This document shows, in pieces, positions 12,370 to 13,993 of a stretch of 13,993 bases of DNA (position 1 is its first letter; each line of letters starts with the position of its first letter). A program made the translations under genes and the position numbers. Source of the stretch: Anaerolineae bacterium CG2_30_64_16 (GTDB taxonomy: Bacteria; Chloroflexota; Anaerolineae; CG2-30-64-16). The notes below the pieces were generated by a model, which saw only the letters and a list, made by a program, of their open reading frames with translations, did not search any database and was not told where the DNA came from. The stretch lies in assembly GCA_001871755.1 (NCBI GenBank), contig MNXL01000268.1, positions 1-13,993 on the forward strand, written 5' to 3'.

Positions 12370-12673
12370 ACTTGATCTCGATGTCAACCCCGGCCGGCAA
12401 GTCCAGCCTGGTCAAGCTCTCGATGGTCTTGGAGCCCGGCTCCATCACGTCGATCAGCCGTTTGTGCGTTCGAATCTCGAACTGCTCGCGGCTGTCCTTG
12501 TCGATGAAAGGCGAGCGGATCACCGTGAACTTCTCGATACGCGTCGGCAAAGGCACGGGGCCCACCACCGCGGCGCCGGTGCGTTCTGCCGCATCCACGA
12601 TCTTGCGCACCGAGTCATCTAGAACGCGATGATCGAACGCCTTCAGCCGGATCCGAATCCTGTTTTTCGCCAT
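12365..12673 (-). CDS. rpsJ: 30S ribosomal protein S10
   Basis: Small-subunit head protein, also known as NusE when it joins NusB in transcription antitermination. The 102 residues from MAKNRIRIRLKAFDHRVLD are the family norm. The ATG was chosen because GGAG lies 8 nt upstream; a GTG three codons earlier falls inside that site. VVGPVPLPTRIEKFTVIRSP and FEIRTHKRLIDV are the S10 signature region. It begins 83 nt after tuf, with a GC-rich stem-loop between. Its stop codon lies in the terminal unit of a heptamer repeat. Confidence 0.99.
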   Translation of the reverse strand: MAKNRIRIRLKAFDHRVLDDSVRKIVDAAERTGAAVVGPVPLPTRIEKFTVIRSPFIDKDSREQFEIRTHKRLIDVMEPGSKTIESLTRLDLPAGVDIEIKL

Positions 12674-12702
12674 GAAACTCACTCCGGGTCAAATAATGCC
12701 AA

Positions 12703-12741
12703 CCGGCGCCTCAGAAGAGCACTTGAGCCAGTAGGCGCCGG
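12703..12741 (-). terminator. Possible weak terminator or attenuator, tuf/rpsJ
   Basis: ccggcgcct (12703-12711) and aggcgccgg (12733-12741) form a perfect 9-bp GC-rich stem with a 21-nt loop. It starts 15 nt after the tuf stop on the mRNA. The downstream bases are only mildly T-rich (TTGGCATTATTTG), so full termination is doubtful. Partial read-through, which would allow more tuf than rpsJ mRNA, or an RNA-processing site fits as well. No promoter is called here. Confidence 0.4.
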
Positions 12742-12756
12742 CTAGTCGGTCGTTAT

Positions 12757-13956
<1,200 letters not shown>

Positions 13957-13993
13957 GGATGCTAACCTCCTGCTCGCGCGTAACCTGTTAGTG

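Noticed and set aside
13957..13993. End of fusA at the right edge
   Set aside because: Expected from gene order, but the 37 nt shown hold only the tuf ribosome site and no identifiable coding end.

Overview
The window holds one long ribosomal-protein operon, read entirely from the minus strand (right to left). Gene order is the classic bacterial tuf / S10 / spc order: tuf (EF-Tu), rpsJ, rplC, rplD, rplW, rplB, rpsS, rplV, rpsC, rplP, rpmC, rpsQ, rplN, rplX, rplE, rpsN, rpsH, rplF, rplR, rpsE, rpmD, rplO, secY. All 23 genes look intact. No plus-strand gene, tRNA, rRNA, transposase or CRISPR array is supported.

Organism (inference): a GC-rich bacterium. S14 and L24 are the zinc-ribbon forms, and the style of EF-Tu and of the intergenic repeats fits best with Chloroflexota as far as I can recall. 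This is a moderate-confidence guess that no search has confirmed.

Layout: some genes are packed with 1 to 20 nt spacers or with overlapping stop and start codons (rplC-rplD-rplW; rplB-rpsS; rplP-rpmC-rpsQ-rplN-rplX; rplE-rpsN; rpsE-rpmD; rplO-secY). Between these blocks the spacers are unusually long for this operon: 399 nt (rplF/rplR), 351 (rpsN/rpsH), 296 (rpsS/rplV), 247 (rpsH/rplF), 226 (rplV/rpsC) and 172 (rplX/rplE).

The long spacers are filled with repeats, which are the real interest here. (1) Inverted arrays of 7-bp units, often starting on or next to the stop codon of the upstream gene: after rpsJ, rpsC, rplR and rpsH. (2) A ~103-bp hairpin family with ends like GTTARGAAA, in two copies (3376-3478 and 9247-9350), with a short related fragment at the left window edge. 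(3) A family running from CCTAACC to GGTTAGG, in three copies (3473-3595, 4874-4955 and, inverted, 8647-8746). (4) A tandem array of four identical 16-bp units, each a small palindrome, next to a nested 14-bp inverted repeat (4263-4392). (5) A 98-bp element with perfect 16-bp terminal inverted repeats (5997-6094). They look like non-autonomous mobile or hairpin-repeat DNA that settled in the only non-coding positions available. Whether they also process, attenuate or insulate the mRNA is open.

How the genes work together: the products are structural proteins of both ribosomal subunits, plus EF-Tu, which delivers aminoacyl-tRNA, and SecY, the membrane channel for protein export. Several starts are set by a strong Shine-Dalgarno sequence lying inside the preceding gene, which implies translational coupling. 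rpsC (TTG) and rpsN (GTG) use non-ATG starts.
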